64,000 nt of DNA from Mycolicibacterium peregrinum (GCF_001665785.1 NZ_LZSO01000026.1:186001-250000); one strand, 5' to 3'; shown: positions 42,119 through 53,334, counted from the first letter of the stretch. Numbers and translations are program-made. The notes: generated from the sequence alone by a model not told the origin.

Positions 42119-42721
42119 ATGCGAGTCGACGTCCGTAGGTTCGGGATCGTGTTGACGGGCTGCGTGTCGGGTCCTGTCGTCGCGTTGGCCATGGCCGCCG
42201 CGGCGGCCGCGGAGCCACCCAATCCGGCGCCTGCGCCCGCGCCGGCGCCTGTCCCCGGGCCGGCGGCTCAGGGCGCGGTCGGAGATCCGGCGGCACCGGC
42301 TGCTGCGGGCCCGGCGGGTATCCCGCATCTGGCCAGCCCCGATGCCCTGCCGCCTGGGGCCACGATGGATCCCACAGGGCAGGGAACCGAGACACCCAAC
42401 CTGAGCTACCTCAAGGATCTGTGGCACGCCGTGCAGAACCAGGAGATCAGTGGCAAGGAAGCCCTGGTACTCGGGCTCGCGCAGCGCGGCATGAACACGC
42501 CCGTCCCGGGCCAGGTACCCGGGCCGAACGTTCCGACTGCTCCTGCGGCCCCCGGCGCGCCGGCAGCGGGTCTGCCCGGTGGGCCGGCCGTAGTCGAGCC
42601 AGGCGCTCCTGTCGGGCCCGCGGTGGTGCCCGCTGCTCCCGTCGGTCCAGCTGTCGCTGTGCCCGCCGGTCCAGCCGCCCCGGCAGTACCGGCCCCGCCG
42701 GCTCCGGCACCCGCGCCCTGA
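42119..42721 (+). CDS. Secreted Ala/Pro-rich protein, unknown function
   Basis: 200 residues from ATG with an AGGAGG ribosome site. Signal peptide of about 32 residues (LALAMAAAAAAEPP as core and cleavage area), then Ala/Pro/Gly-rich repeats flanking one compact segment (NLSYLKDLWHAVQNQEISGKEALVLGLAQRG, about residues 98-128) that looks helical. The C-terminal 70 residues are a low-complexity tail of Pro/Ala/Val. Resembles mycobacterial Ala-Pro-rich surface proteins in composition only. No function can be assigned. Confidence 0.7.
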   Translation: MRVDVRRFGIVLTGCVSGPVVALAMAAAAAAEPPNPAPAPAPAPVPGPAAQGAVGDPAAPAAAGPAGIPHLASPDALPPGATMDPTGQGTETPNLSYLKDLWHAVQNQEISGKEALVLGLAQRGMNTPVPGQVPGPNVPTAPAAPGAPAAGLPGGPAVVEPGAPVGPAVVPAAPVGPAVAVPAGPAAPAVPAPPAPAPAP

Positions 42722-42736
42722 GGGCCGGGAATCTGA

Positions 42737-44982
<2,246 letters not shown>

Positions 44983-44986
<4 letters not shown>

Positions 44987-45552
44987 GACGGGATTCCTTC
45001 CGGCAGGAGTGCGCGAAGTTGACGGTGGATCACATCGAGTGGTTTGACGTCACGGGTTGCCCGGGCCATCACCACGGCACCTTCGATCGCGGTCAGGATC
45101 AAGGTGGCGAGTTCCTCGGCACGTTCGGTGGAGACTCCGTCGCTCTGCAGACGGCGGGTGATCTGTCCGGTCCAGCGGGTGAAGGCCACCCCGGCGTGGT
45201 CGAGGGGAGTGGGCTCGGCGGCCGCGGGTTCGCCGGCCTCGACAGCCACCGCCACGATCGGGCAACCGGCCCGGAAGTCGCTGGCGGACAGTTGTTTACG
45301 AAACCCGGAGATCATCGCGTCGAGCAGTGCCGCGGTGCTGTCCGCCTCGTCGATCCGCGCCGCGATGTGATCGCTCGCGTAATCGATTGCCTCGCATAGG
45401 AGTTGGGTACGACCGCCGGGGAAGTAGTGGTACGCCGAGCCGCGTGGGGCGCCGCTGTGGGCCAATACATCTGCAATCGCCGTCGGGTGCGCGCCGCGCT
45501 CCCGGATCAGCAGTGCGGCCGAAGCCACCATGCGTTCGCGAGGACTGGTCAT
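44983..45552 (-). CDS. TetR-family regulator (YxaF/LmrA-like) of the Moco enzyme
   Basis: 189 residues. N-terminal TetR helix-turn-helix (ALLIRERGAHPTAIADVLAHSGAPRGSAYHYFPGGRTQLL) with the PRGSAYHYFPGG turn of the YxaF/LmrA group, then a ligand-binding helical domain with the Cys of FRAGCPIVAVAVEA conserved in that group. Start ATG (MTSPRER); the frame is open 12 codons further up. A perfect 20-base inverted repeat lies 21 bases upstream of the start. It shares 4 bases with the molybdoenzyme gene it presumably controls. Confidence 0.87.
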
Positions 45553-45573
45553 CCGAAGCCCTTTCGCCAATTT

Positions 45574-45593
45574 TATGTATGCAACCATACATA
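45574..45593. promoter_or_regulatory. Perfect inverted-repeat operator for the TetR regulator
   Basis: TATGTATG-CAAC-CATACATA, 8-4-8, just upstream of the tetR start. Its A/T-rich arms stand out in this GC-rich sequence and overlap the region where the promoter should lie. Confidence 0.75.
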
Positions 45594-45651
45594 CCGGCTG
45601 AGCGCGGGTCTATCCACTGATCGAGATCGATCACCCAGTCCCCAGCAGCAG

Positions 45652-45699
45652 TTACGCCGCGGATTGCAGCCACGTGGGTGGCCACAACCCGCGGCGTAA
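45652..45699 (-). terminator. Long hairpin after nitronate monooxygenase, probable terminator
   Basis: Perfect 11-bp arms TTACGCCGCGG (45652-45662) and CCGCGGCGTAA (45689-45699), with further pairing inside, 27 bases past the stop of the leftward gene. No T-run follows. Confidence 0.6.
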
Positions 45700-45725
45700 G
45701 CGCGTCAAGTTGTCGGCGGCCTCGA

Positions 45726-46856
45726 TCAGACGCCGGCGGCCTCGTTCAGTGCGTTGAGATTGCCGGTCGCCTCCAGGTACTCCTGCACCCAGCGTTCGAT
45801 CACGGCGGAGGTCTTCTCGACCTTCTTGAACTGGCCGACGACCTGGCCCACCGGGTTGAACGCGACGTCGACACTCTCGTTCGGGTACTTGTGCGTCGCC
45901 GCGACGGCCATCCCGGACACCATGTACTGCAGCGGCATGCCGAGCGGCTTCGGGTTGTCCGGGTTCTCCCAGGCGTCGGTCCAGTCGTTGCGGAGCATGC
46001 GGGCCGGCTTGCCGGTGAACGAGCGGCTGCGCACAGTGTCCTTGCTGGTGGCCTTGGCGTACGCAGCGTGCTGCTGTTCGGTGTGCTCGGACTCCTCGAC
46101 CATGACCCACTGCGAGCCGGTCCAGGCGCCCTGCGCACCGAGAGCCAGGGCGGCGGCGATCTGCTGGCCGCTGCCGATACCGCCGGCGGCCAAAACCGGA
46201 ACCGGGGCCACTTCCTTGACCACCTGGGGCCACAGCACGATCGAGCCGATCTCGCCGCTGTGGCCACCCGCCTCGCCGCCCTGGGCGATGATGATGTCGA
46301 CGCCCGCGTCGGCGTGCTTGCGGGCCTGTGACGGCGAACCGCACAGCGCCGCTACCTTGCGCCCCTCGGCGTGGATACGGTCGATCATGTCTTTGGGCGG
46401 CGTGCCCAGCGCGTTGGCGATCAGCGTCATCTTGGGGTGCTTCAGCGCGATCTCGACCTGAGGCGTCGCGGTGGCCTCGGTCCAGCCCAGCAGCTGCAGG
46501 GCGTCGTCGTCGCTGTGGTCGACCGGCACGCCATGGTCGGCGAGGATCTTCTTGGCGAAATCCAGGTGCTCCTGAGGCACCAGGGACTGCAGCATGCCCT
46601 TGAGGTCGTCGGCGGACATGTTGGCGTCCATGCCCTCGTACTTGTTCGGGATCACGATGTCGACGCCGTACGGGTGGTCGCCGATGTGCTCGTCGATCCA
46701 GTTCAACTCGATCTCGAGCTGCTCGGGGGTGAATCCGACGGCGCCCAGCACGCCGAAACCGCCGGCCTTGCTGACGGCGACGACAACGTCGCGACAGTGG
46801 GTAAATGCGAAGATCGGGACATCGATCCCGAGCTCGTCGCAGAGTGCGGTGTGCAT
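45726..46856 (-). CDS. Nitronate monooxygenase / 2-nitropropane dioxygenase family flavoprotein
   Basis: 376 residues from ATG (MHTALCDELGID) with an AAGGAG ribosome site; an upstream extension of 23 codons has no support. TIM-barrel FMN enzyme: GGFGVLGAVGF near the N-terminus, IIIAQGGEAGGHSGEIG as the phosphate/active loop, and VLAAGGIGSGQQIAAALALGAQGAWTG. Members oxidise nitronates or act as enoyl-CoA-type flavin oxidoreductases; the related IpdC group works in steroid ring catabolism. A perfect KstR-type box 75 bases upstream supports the steroid link. Confidence 0.86.
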   Translation of the reverse strand: MHTALCDELGIDVPIFAFTHCRDVVVAVSKAGGFGVLGAVGFTPEQLEIELNWIDEHIGDHPYGVDIVIPNKYEGMDANMSADDLKGMLQSLVPQEHLDFAKKILADHGVPVDHSDDDALQLLGWTEATATPQVEIALKHPKMTLIANALGTPPKDMIDRIHAEGRKVAALCGSPSQARKHADAGVDIIIAQGGEAGGHSGEIGSIVLWPQVVKEVAPVPVLAAGGIGSGQQIAAALALGAQGAWTGSQWVMVEESEHTEQQHAAYAKATSKDTVRSRSFTGKPARMLRNDWTDAWENPDNPKPLGMPLQYMVSGMAVAATHKYPNESVDVAFNPVGQVVGQFKKVEKTSAVIERWVQEYLEATGNLNALNEAAGV

Positions 46857-46930
46857 TCGGAGCTCCTTGTACTGGCGGTGTAGTGGCGGTGCGGTTTGAG
46901 AGTCCTCGGCCGATACGGCCCGCATGGAAA

Positions 46931-46944
46931 TGAAACGTGTTCTA
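46931..46944. promoter_or_regulatory. KstR-type operator before nitronate monooxygenase-like gene
   Basis: TGAAACGTGTTCTA fits TnnAACnnGTTnnA exactly; 75 bases upstream of the leftward flavoprotein gene. Confidence 0.72.
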
Positions 46945-46988
46945 GTTTAGTACGGCCTCGGGCTCGTTTGGGTAACGACCCGGAATTT

Positions 46989-47354
46989 TCATGCGAGTTC
47001 GGCGACGAATGAAACTTCATTTCCGTCGGGATCGGCAACGTCGATGACAGCGACCGTGTCGGCGATGACCTGCGGTTCTCCGATCGCCACACCATCCTGG
47101 CGCAGCCCGGCGGCGGTGTGTTCCAGATCGTGGACGCCGAGTCGCGCGGCGGTCCTCCCGGCCCGGACCGGATCGGTGACGACCTGTAGCCAGGCAGTCG
47201 CGGTCAGCTGCCATTCGGCGACCCCTGGAACGGGTTCCAGATCAGGTACCCGGCCGAGCAGCCGCGCGTACCAGGCCCTCGCCTCCTCGAATCGATCCGT
47301 GGCGATGACAGCCGCGACGTCCTTGATCGCAATGGATTGCCATTGTGCGGACAT
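46989..47354 (-). CDS. VOC-family (glyoxalase-like) protein
   Basis: 121 residues. IAIKDVAAVIATDRFEEARAWYARLLGR at the start, a LTATAWLQVVTD strand, and AVIDVADPDGNEVSFVAEL at the end form the two beta-alpha-beta3 halves of the VOC fold. The terminal D-P-D-G-N-E is the usual second metal-ligand area. Substrate unknown. It reads leftward, 132 bases before the nitronate monooxygenase start, with the KstR-type box between them, so it is probably a separate unit. Confidence 0.82.
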   Translation of the reverse strand: MSAQWQSIAIKDVAAVIATDRFEEARAWYARLLGRVPDLEPVPGVAEWQLTATAWLQVVTDPVRAGRTAARLGVHDLEHTAAGLRQDGVAIGEPQVIADTVAVIDVADPDGNEVSFVAELA

Positions 47355-47421
47355 CCCTCTGTTCTAGTCCTGATCCGGTGTCGACTGGCCGATTGTCGTG
47401 GCGGCTTGGTGTACTAGGCCC

Positions 47422-48186
47422 ATGGGCCGCATGCTCTCGCCACCCGAGTCACTCGAGGAGATCGGCCACGGTCCGGGCGGTGCACAGGTGGGGGCCTTCT
47501 TCGACCTGGACGGCACGCTCGTCGACGGGTTCACCGCCACGGCACATGCCGGTCATCGGATCCGCAGGCGGCAGGCCGCTGCCGGCGAGATCCTCGGAAT
47601 CGTCGAAGCCTCGGTCCGGTACCGGATCGGTCGGATGCCGTTCGAGCGGCTGTTGGTCCGGGCGGCCGGATACCTGCGCGGCGAATCGCTGCTCGAGCTC
47701 GACGAGCTGGGGGAGTACCTGTTCGAGAGCCGCATCAATCAGCGGGTCTACCCGCACATGCGCGACGTGGTGCGCCGTCATCAAGACCGTGGCCACACCG
47801 TCGTGATGAGTTCCTCGGCCCTGACCATCCACGCCGAGCCGGTCGCGCGGCATCTGGGGATCGATCACGTGCTGTGCAATCACTTCATGACCGACGACAA
47901 GGGCCGGCTCACCGGCGGGATCGTCGAACCGATCATCTGGGGCGCCCGCAAAGCCGATGCGGTGCAGGCTTTTTGCCGAGCCGAGCAGGTCGATCTGGCC
48001 CACAGCTATTTCTACGCAGACGGCCCCGAGGACGGCGCACTGATGCGATTGGTCGGCCATCCGCGGCCGGTGAATCCGCGGCCGGGTTTGGCCTCGGCCG
48101 CCACCGATCACGGTTGGCCGGTGCTGACGCTGCCCAGGCCCGGTGGCCGCCGCCGCGGCGAGGGCAGACTACGGCCGGGCGCCTAG
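47422..48186 (+). CDS. HAD-superfamily hydrolase (HAD-IB, SerB-like)
   Basis: 254 residues. HAD motif I is FFDLDGTLVDGF, motif II is MSSSALTIH, and motif IV is the FYADGPEDG segment; the helical cap (about residues 50-120) matches the IB subclass that includes phosphoserine phosphatase and the HAD part of mycobacterial PlsC fusions. It would dephosphorylate a small phosphate ester. Start ATG at 47422 follows TACTAG closely; ATG at 47431 is also possible. The Arg-rich C-terminus (GRRRGEG) is unusual. Stop overlaps the convergent reductase gene by 4 bases. Confidence 0.85.
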   Translation: MGRMLSPPESLEEIGHGPGGAQVGAFFDLDGTLVDGFTATAHAGHRIRRRQAAAGEILGIVEASVRYRIGRMPFERLLVRAAGYLRGESLLELDELGEYLFESRINQRVYPHMRDVVRRHQDRGHTVVMSSSALTIHAEPVARHLGIDHVLCNHFMTDDKGRLTGGIVEPIIWGARKADAVQAFCRAEQVDLAHSYFYADGPEDGALMRLVGHPRPVNPRPGLASAATDHGWPVLTLPRPGGRRRGEGRLRPGA

Positions 48187-49259
48187 CCGAGTCTGTACAG
48201 CCCCTTGCCGGTACCCAGCGGGAGGTCCAGGGTGGTTCGGATGCCGGCCGGGGCGGCCACCACGTCGGGGATGGCGTTGACGATCCGGCCGGCGGCGGCC
48301 AGGATCGCCGCGTAGTTGTGGTCGCCGCGGCTGCTGGTCGGACAGATGTCGACGACGTAGGACGGCTCGCCGCTGATCTCGACCCGGTAGGAGCCACCCG
48401 GTTGGGCCGGCTGGGCCCAATCCGGGCGCAGGTCTTCGCGCACCCGGGTGATGTGCTCGACCACGATCAGCGGTTTGCCGTCGACCATGCCGTTGATCTC
48501 GAACCGCATCGCGGCCACCGTGCCCTTGGCGATCACGCCGGTGGCGACCTCGATGTCCTCCGGCGCGGGTTCCAGTTCGTAGCTCTCGGTGATCTCCTCG
48601 ACCTCGACGCCCAGGCCGGCCGCCAGCATCTTGATCGCGGTACCCCAGGCGGCGCTGAGGATGCCGGGATAGAACAACATGCCGGGCTGATCCATCGGAT
48701 TGCCGAAGCCCATCACGATCGACATCACCTCGGCGCCGTCGTAGGTGGCGTAGTCGGCGATCTCCATGGTCTTGATCTGGTCGATGCGCTGGCAGGTGCT
48801 GGCGATCGCGAAGGGGACGAGGTCTGTGGCGAACCCGGGATCGACCCCGGTGATGTACACACTCGAATTCCCGCTTCGCGCAGCATCCTCCACGCGGTCG
48901 ATGGCCTTCTGTGGCATGGCGCCCCAAGGGAATTGCAGACCGCCGGGGGCGGATCCCACCACGTTGATCCCGGCGGACAGCGCCGCCATCACATCGCGGG
49001 TCGCCTCGACCGGTCGGGTGTCGCCCATCGCGCAGTACACCAGGCAGTCCGGCGCGGCCGCCAACACGGCCTCCATGCCCTTGGTCGCGATTACTCCGGT
49101 GGCCACGCCCAGCCCGGCCAGCTCGCCGGCGTCCGTCCCGACCTTGTCGTCGCTGGACACGCCGAGAGCCACCAGTTCGAACCGAGGATCCTCGATGAGT
49201 TGGATCAGCGCCAACGCGCCGCAGTTTCCGGTGCCGAACAGTCCGACGCGGATGGCCAT
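48183..49259 (-). CDS. Dihydrodipicolinate-reductase-like NAD(P)H oxidoreductase
   Basis: 358 residues from ATG with an AAGGAG ribosome site; a longer open frame runs through the operator region and was rejected. Rossmann start IRVGLFGTGNCGALALIQL and a DapB-like N-domain are followed by an extended C-terminal domain (YITGVDPGFATDLVPFAIASTCQRIDQ). This group is common in mycobacteria, often beside steroid or aromatic degradation genes; the substrate is not known. A perfect KstR-type palindrome lies 60 bases upstream, shared with the divergent SDR. Confidence 0.84.
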   Translation of the reverse strand: MAIRVGLFGTGNCGALALIQLIEDPRFELVALGVSSDDKVGTDAGELAGLGVATGVIATKGMEAVLAAAPDCLVYCAMGDTRPVEATRDVMAALSAGINVVGSAPGGLQFPWGAMPQKAIDRVEDAARSGNSSVYITGVDPGFATDLVPFAIASTCQRIDQIKTMEIADYATYDGAEVMSIVMGFGNPMDQPGMLFYPGILSAAWGTAIKMLAAGLGVEVEEITESYELEPAPEDIEVATGVIAKGTVAAMRFEINGMVDGKPLIVVEHITRVREDLRPDWAQPAQPGGSYRVEISGEPSYVVDICPTSSRGDHNYAAILAAAGRIVNAIPDVVAAPAGIRTTLDLPLGTGKGLYRLG

Positions 49260-49318
49260 GGTGCTCCTTGCGAGATCTTGTTGCCGACGACGTGAGTATG
49301 CGGTCTGAACGGCGAAAT

Positions 49319-49332
49319 TGGAACATGTTCTA
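49319..49332. promoter_or_regulatory. KstR-type operator in divergent reductase/SDR promoter
   Basis: TGGAACATGTTCTA fits TnnAACnnGTTnnA exactly; 60 bases from the leftward start and 34 from the rightward one. One site could control both. Confidence 0.78.
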
Positions 49333-49365
49333 TTTTTGCGTTCCCGTGCGGTAGCCTCACGCGTC

Positions 49366-50103
49366 ATGGGACGGGTAGACGGAAAAGTGGCACTCATCAG
49401 TGGCGGGGCGCGGGGAATGGGCGCCGAGCACGCCCGGGCGCTGATCGCCGAAGGTGCCAAGGTGGTGATCGGCGACATCCTCGACGACGAGGGGAAGGCG
49501 CTGGCCGCCGAACTCGGCGATTCGGCCCGTTACGTGCACCTCGACGTCACCGTGGAAGACCATTGGAATGCCGCCGTGGAAACGGCCACCTCGGAGTTCG
49601 GCTCGCTCACCGTGCTGGTGAACAACGCCGGCATCGTCGCGCTCGGCCAGATCGGTAAGTTCGACATGGCCCAGTGGCAGAAGGTGATCGACGTCAACCT
49701 GACGGGCACCTTCCTGGGCATGCAGGCGTGCGTCAAGGCGATGAAGGCCGCGGGCGGCGGTTCGATCATCAACGTCTCGTCGATCGAGGGGTTGCGCGGT
49801 GCGGCCATGGTGCACCCGTACGTGGCATCGAAGTGGGCGGTGCGCGGCCTGACGAAGTCCGCGGCACTGGAACTGGGCCCCAAGCAGATCCGGGTCAATT
49901 CGATCCACCCCGGATTCATCCGAACCCCCATGACCGAGCATTTCCCCGAGGACATGCTGACCATTCCGCTGGGCCGGTCCGGACAACCCGAGGAGGTCTC
50001 GACCTTCGTGGTGTTCCTGGCCAGCGACGAATCCCGCTACGCCACCGGCGCGGAGTTCGTGATGGACGGCGGCCTCGTCAACGACGTCCCGCACAAGCTC
50101 TGA
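49366..50103 (+). CDS. SDR close to 3-alpha,20-beta-hydroxysteroid dehydrogenase (FabG3-like)
   Basis: 245 residues. GxxxGxG motif in ISGGARGMGAEHARAL, an acidic residue after strand 2 (IGDILDDEG) indicating NAD, NNAG in VLVNNAGI, catalytic Ser in NVSSIEG and Y-x3-K in HPYVASKWAVRG. The whole sequence follows my memory of Rv2002 (FabG3), a 20-beta-hydroxysteroid dehydrogenase. A TAGCCT -10-like box ends 8 bases before the ATG, so translation may be leaderless. The KstR-type box upstream agrees with a steroid substrate. Confidence 0.87.
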   Translation: MGRVDGKVALISGGARGMGAEHARALIAEGAKVVIGDILDDEGKALAAELGDSARYVHLDVTVEDHWNAAVETATSEFGSLTVLVNNAGIVALGQIGKFDMAQWQKVIDVNLTGTFLGMQACVKAMKAAGGGSIINVSSIEGLRGAAMVHPYVASKWAVRGLTKSAALELGPKQIRVNSIHPGFIRTPMTEHFPEDMLTIPLGRSGQPEEVSTFVVFLASDESRYATGAEFVMDGGLVNDVPHKL

Positions 50104-50205
50104 GTCCGCACCGGCCGCACGCGGCGGCACCGGCCACGGCAGAATGATCCCGGCAGGGCATCGACTCATCGTCACGGTGCCGTACCGGTCTGTGAGGAGC
50201 TGCCC

Positions 50206-53013
50206 ATTTCCGCCCGGAGTCGCCGCGCAGGCCTGAGCCTCACGGGTTTCGTCGGCCTGGTCGTTGCCGCGGTGCTGCTGTTGTCGCTGTGCGCCGCCGA
50301 TTTCCCGCCGTTCGCCACACCGGAGCCGCCGTCGGGACGGATGGAGCTGGCGCAGGGCTGGCAGCTGGCCTCGGCGCGCACGGTGGCGGCCGACGGCGCC
50401 GCGCTGTCGACCCCGGGTGCCGTCGAGGCCGACTGGCACGAGGTCAAACACATGCCGTCGACGGTGCTGGCTACGTTGCAGGACGACGGCACCTACCCGG
50501 ACCTGTACGTCGGGGACAACCTGGCCGATGTGCCCGACGACCTGTTCCGCCAGGACTGGTGGTACCGGACGACGTTCACCGCGCCGCAGGGCAGCTCCAG
50601 CTACCGGCTCGATTTCCCCGGTATCAACTATCGCGCCGAGGTCTGGCTCAACGGCACCATGATCGCCGGTAATTCCCTGCTCGTAGGGATGCACACGACC
50701 CACGAGGTCGACGCCACGCCGTGGATCAACCCCGGCGGCGTCAACACACTGGCGGTCAGGGTCACTCCCGAGCAGGCGTTGCAGGACATCGACGGGGTCG
50801 AGCTCGCCGACAGTTGGTGGGACTGGCTCAACTGGAACCGCATCGGCTACCAGGGCCCGGACAAGAACCCGCTGCGTGGCAATTCCTATGTGCCCGACCG
50901 TAACGCGGGCATCTTCAAACCCGTCTATCTCAGCTTCTCGGGACAGGTCGTGCTCAGCGACCCGCTGGTCACCACCGAGTTGCCGCTGCCCGACACCTCG
51001 CATGCGCGGCTCACCATCTACTCCGACATCCGCAACACCGCCGACGTTGCGATGCGGGGCGTGGTTCGGGCCCGGATCAGCCGGCCGGGAAAGCCGACCA
51101 TCTCGGTGGATCAAGCGGTCGACCTGTCTCCCGGAGAGAAGCGGGAAATCCGGTTCGATCCAGACACTTTCGCGGCGTTGCAGGTGAACAACCCGGACCT
51201 GTGGTGGCCCTACACCATGGGCCGGCCGGACCTGTATGACCTGAGGTTGGAGTTCGTGCGGTACGGCCGGCCGACCGACACCGTGGATTCCCGATTCGGT
51301 ATCCGCACCGTGTCGCAACACCGGGACAACGACGAGCAATTTCCCGATCTGGGCCGCGGCGGCAGCTTCTACCTGACCGTCAACGGGCGCGACTTTTTGG
51401 TCCGGGGTGCGGCATACACACCCGATCTGCTGTTCCAGTACGACCCGCAGCGTGAGGATGCCATTCTCGGCTACGTCCGGGATCTCGGGCTGAACATGGT
51501 GCGCCTGGAGGGAAAGTTCCCGGGCGACAACATCATCGAGCGGGCCGACGAACTGGGCATCCCGCTGATGTACGGGTGGATGTGCTGCAACCAGTGGGAG
51601 AAGTGGTGGCAGTGGGACGACGAGGATCGCCGGGTGGCGGACGAGAGCATGCGCTCGCAGATCCTGTCGCTGCGCGGACACGCGTCGGCGTTCCTGTGGG
51701 CCAACGGCAGCGACGGCAAGCCCCCGGCGCCGGTGCTCGATGGCTACCGCCGCATCCTGGGTGAGCTGCACTGGCCCAACACCGTCGTCGACACCGTGTC
51801 GTCGTTGGCCCGCGACGCCAACGGCGATCCGGACTGGGATGGCATCCACATGGCAGGCCCGTACACGTGGCGCCCGCCGAGCTACTGGTTCGACGGGCGC
51901 TATCAGGCCACCCGTGGTTCCAACGCCGAACAGGGCGACAACGAACACATCCCGCCGTTCGCCAGCCTGCAGAAGTTCATCCCACGGGACAAACTCTGGC
52001 CGATCAACGAGGCCTGGTACTTCCATGCCGGGGCGAATCCGAGCAATGCCGCCCTGGAGAGCATCCGCACTGCGGTCATGCAGCGCTACGGATCATCGCG
52101 CGGCGCAGAGGAATTCGCCCGCAAGGCCCAGCTTGCCCACTATGAGTCGACCCGCGCGCAGTTCGAGGCGTTCGCCGCCGGCGGGTGGGACAACCACAAG
52201 ATGACGATCTACTGGATGCTCAACAACCACTGGCCGTCGTTCTTCGGCCATCTCTTCGACTACTACCTGCGGCCCGGCGGCGCATATTTCGGCGCCAAGA
52301 AGGGGCTGCGTCCGCTGTCGGTCGTCTTCGACTCGTACGCGACCGGCGACCACGACATCGCCAACGTCAAGGTGGTCAACCAGTCGCCGCGGGAGCGGAC
52401 CGGTCTGCGGGTGCGGGTGCGCACCTACGACCTGACCGGCCGGATGCGCGACGACCGCAGTTCCGAGGTGCCGGCCGTGCCGTCGAACGGGGTGGCGTCC
52501 GGGCTGACGCTGCCCCGGCTGGCCCTCGATTCACCGGTGGTCTTCATCCGCTGCGAACTGCTCGACGAATCCGGCGCTGTGGTCGCCGACAACACGTACT
52601 GGCAGTCGCAGAAACTCGACGATGTCGGGCCCCCGGTCAACGACCAGGCCTTCGATCTGGTGCAGAGCAGCTGGGCCGACCTGACACCGCTCAACACCAT
52701 GGGACCTGCACGGTTGGACGTGACCGCGCACCGAACCGAGTCGACCGACGGCAGCGCGAGCGTGGTGATCCGGTTGCACAACCCGGGACGTCAGATCGCC
52801 TTCTTCGAGCGGGCCGAGATCACCACGACCCGCGACGGTGACGAGATCCTGCCGATCGAATACTCCGACAACTACGTCACCGTGTACCCGGGGGAGACGA
52901 CGGAGATCAGCGGCACGGTGACCGGATCGGAGCACGGGCCGAACTGGGTCCGGGTCGGCGGGTACAACAGCGCACCGACGGTGGTACCGATCGACCAGCG
53001 GGCACGACGATAG
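50206..53013 (+). CDS. GH2 glycosidase (exo-beta-glucosaminidase/mannosidase-like), membrane-anchored or secreted
   Basis: About 935 residues. The only well-placed ribosome site, GAGGAG (50194-50199), is 6 bases before an ATT at 50206; no in-frame ATG, GTG or TTG occurs between it and the GTG at 50272, which would cut into the signal helix. From ATT the protein starts ISARSRRAGLSLTGFVGLVV, a proper signal/anchor. GH2 domains follow: jelly-roll sugar-binding domain (FPGINYRAEVWLNGTMIAGN), Ig-like domain, and TIM barrel with WANGSDGKPP and PINEAWYFHAG, then a beta domain. It should remove terminal sugars outside the membrane. The usual N-E acid/base pair reads S-D here. Confidence 0.83.
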   Translation: MSARSRRAGLSLTGFVGLVVAAVLLLSLCAADFPPFATPEPPSGRMELAQGWQLASARTVAADGAALSTPGAVEADWHEVKHMPSTVLATLQDDGTYPDLYVGDNLADVPDDLFRQDWWYRTTFTAPQGSSSYRLDFPGINYRAEVWLNGTMIAGNSLLVGMHTTHEVDATPWINPGGVNTLAVRVTPEQALQDIDGVELADSWWDWLNWNRIGYQGPDKNPLRGNSYVPDRNAGIFKPVYLSFSGQVVLSDPLVTTELPLPDTSHARLTIYSDIRNTADVAMRGVVRARISRPGKPTISVDQAVDLSPGEKREIRFDPDTFAALQVNNPDLWWPYTMGRPDLYDLRLEFVRYGRPTDTVDSRFGIRTVSQHRDNDEQFPDLGRGGSFYLTVNGRDFLVRGAAYTPDLLFQYDPQREDAILGYVRDLGLNMVRLEGKFPGDNIIERADELGIPLMYGWMCCNQWEKWWQWDDEDRRVADESMRSQILSLRGHASAFLWANGSDGKPPAPVLDGYRRILGELHWPNTVVDTVSSLARDANGDPDWDGIHMAGPYTWRPPSYWFDGRYQATRGSNAEQGDNEHIPPFASLQKFIPRDKLWPINEAWYFHAGANPSNAALESIRTAVMQRYGSSRGAEEFARKAQLAHYESTRAQFEAFAAGGWDNHKMTIYWMLNNHWPSFFGHLFDYYLRPGGAYFGAKKGLRPLSVVFDSYATGDHDIANVKVVNQSPRERTGLRVRVRTYDLTGRMRDDRSSEVPAVPSNGVASGLTLPRLALDSPVVFIRCELLDESGAVVADNTYWQSQKLDDVGPPVNDQAFDLVQSSWADLTPLNTMGPARLDVTAHRTESTDGSASVVIRLHNPGRQIAFFERAEITTTRDGDEILPIEYSDNYVTVYPGETTEISGTVTGSEHGPNWVRVGGYNSAPTVVPIDQRARR

Positions 53014-53022
53014 GATTGGCTG

Positions 53023-53247
53023 ATGACCACAACCGATGAGCGCCATGAGGTCGGCCGGCTGGCCGACAGCGGCGGCTGGCTGCACCGTGACCTCGACCGG
53101 GTGGACGTCTACCAGCGCGGTGCGAACCGGATCAGGGTGGTGTGGCAGGGGCCGACCACGATCAGCGGGGCGACGCTGTACCAGGACGACATCATGACCA
53201 CCTACACCCGCGAACTCGCGACGCTGAACAACTGGCTCAAGCGCTGA
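53023..53247 (+). CDS. Small conserved protein between GH2 and eis, unknown function
   Basis: 74 residues, ATG 9 bases after the GH2 stop. Reads like a small soluble alpha/beta protein: GGWLHRDLDRVDVYQRGANRIRVVWQG then ISGATLYQDDIMTTYTRELATLNNWLKR. No family recognised. Close spacing suggests co-transcription with the glycosidase. It is likely real because its composition and codon third positions are like its neighbours. Confidence 0.65.
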   Translation: MTTTDERHEVGRLADSGGWLHRDLDRVDVYQRGANRIRVVWQGPTTISGATLYQDDIMTTYTRELATLNNWLKR

Positions 53248-53334
53248 GCCACCGGCCGTCCCGACCGGGCGGCAGGAAAATCGGTCGCCCTCGCCGGTGA
53301 CGGTGTGGCACTGTCGGATTCTGTGATCGACAAC

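Noticed and set aside
45652-45699. The long TTACGCCGCGG hairpin as an operator
   Set aside because: It lies downstream of one leftward gene and more than 60 bases after it in the direction of reading there is only the next gene's separate palindrome; a terminator role explains it better.
47350-47366. Half-site GTTCTA upstream of the VOC gene at 47354
   Set aside because: Only the right half of the KstR palindrome is present; no AAC at the required spacing.
49357-52026. An 889-codon open frame on the minus strand opposite the SDR and GH2 genes
   Set aside because: High GC keeps the antisense frame open. The plus-strand frames give recognisable SDR and GH2 proteins, whereas the antisense product is Arg/His/Pro-rich with no domain.
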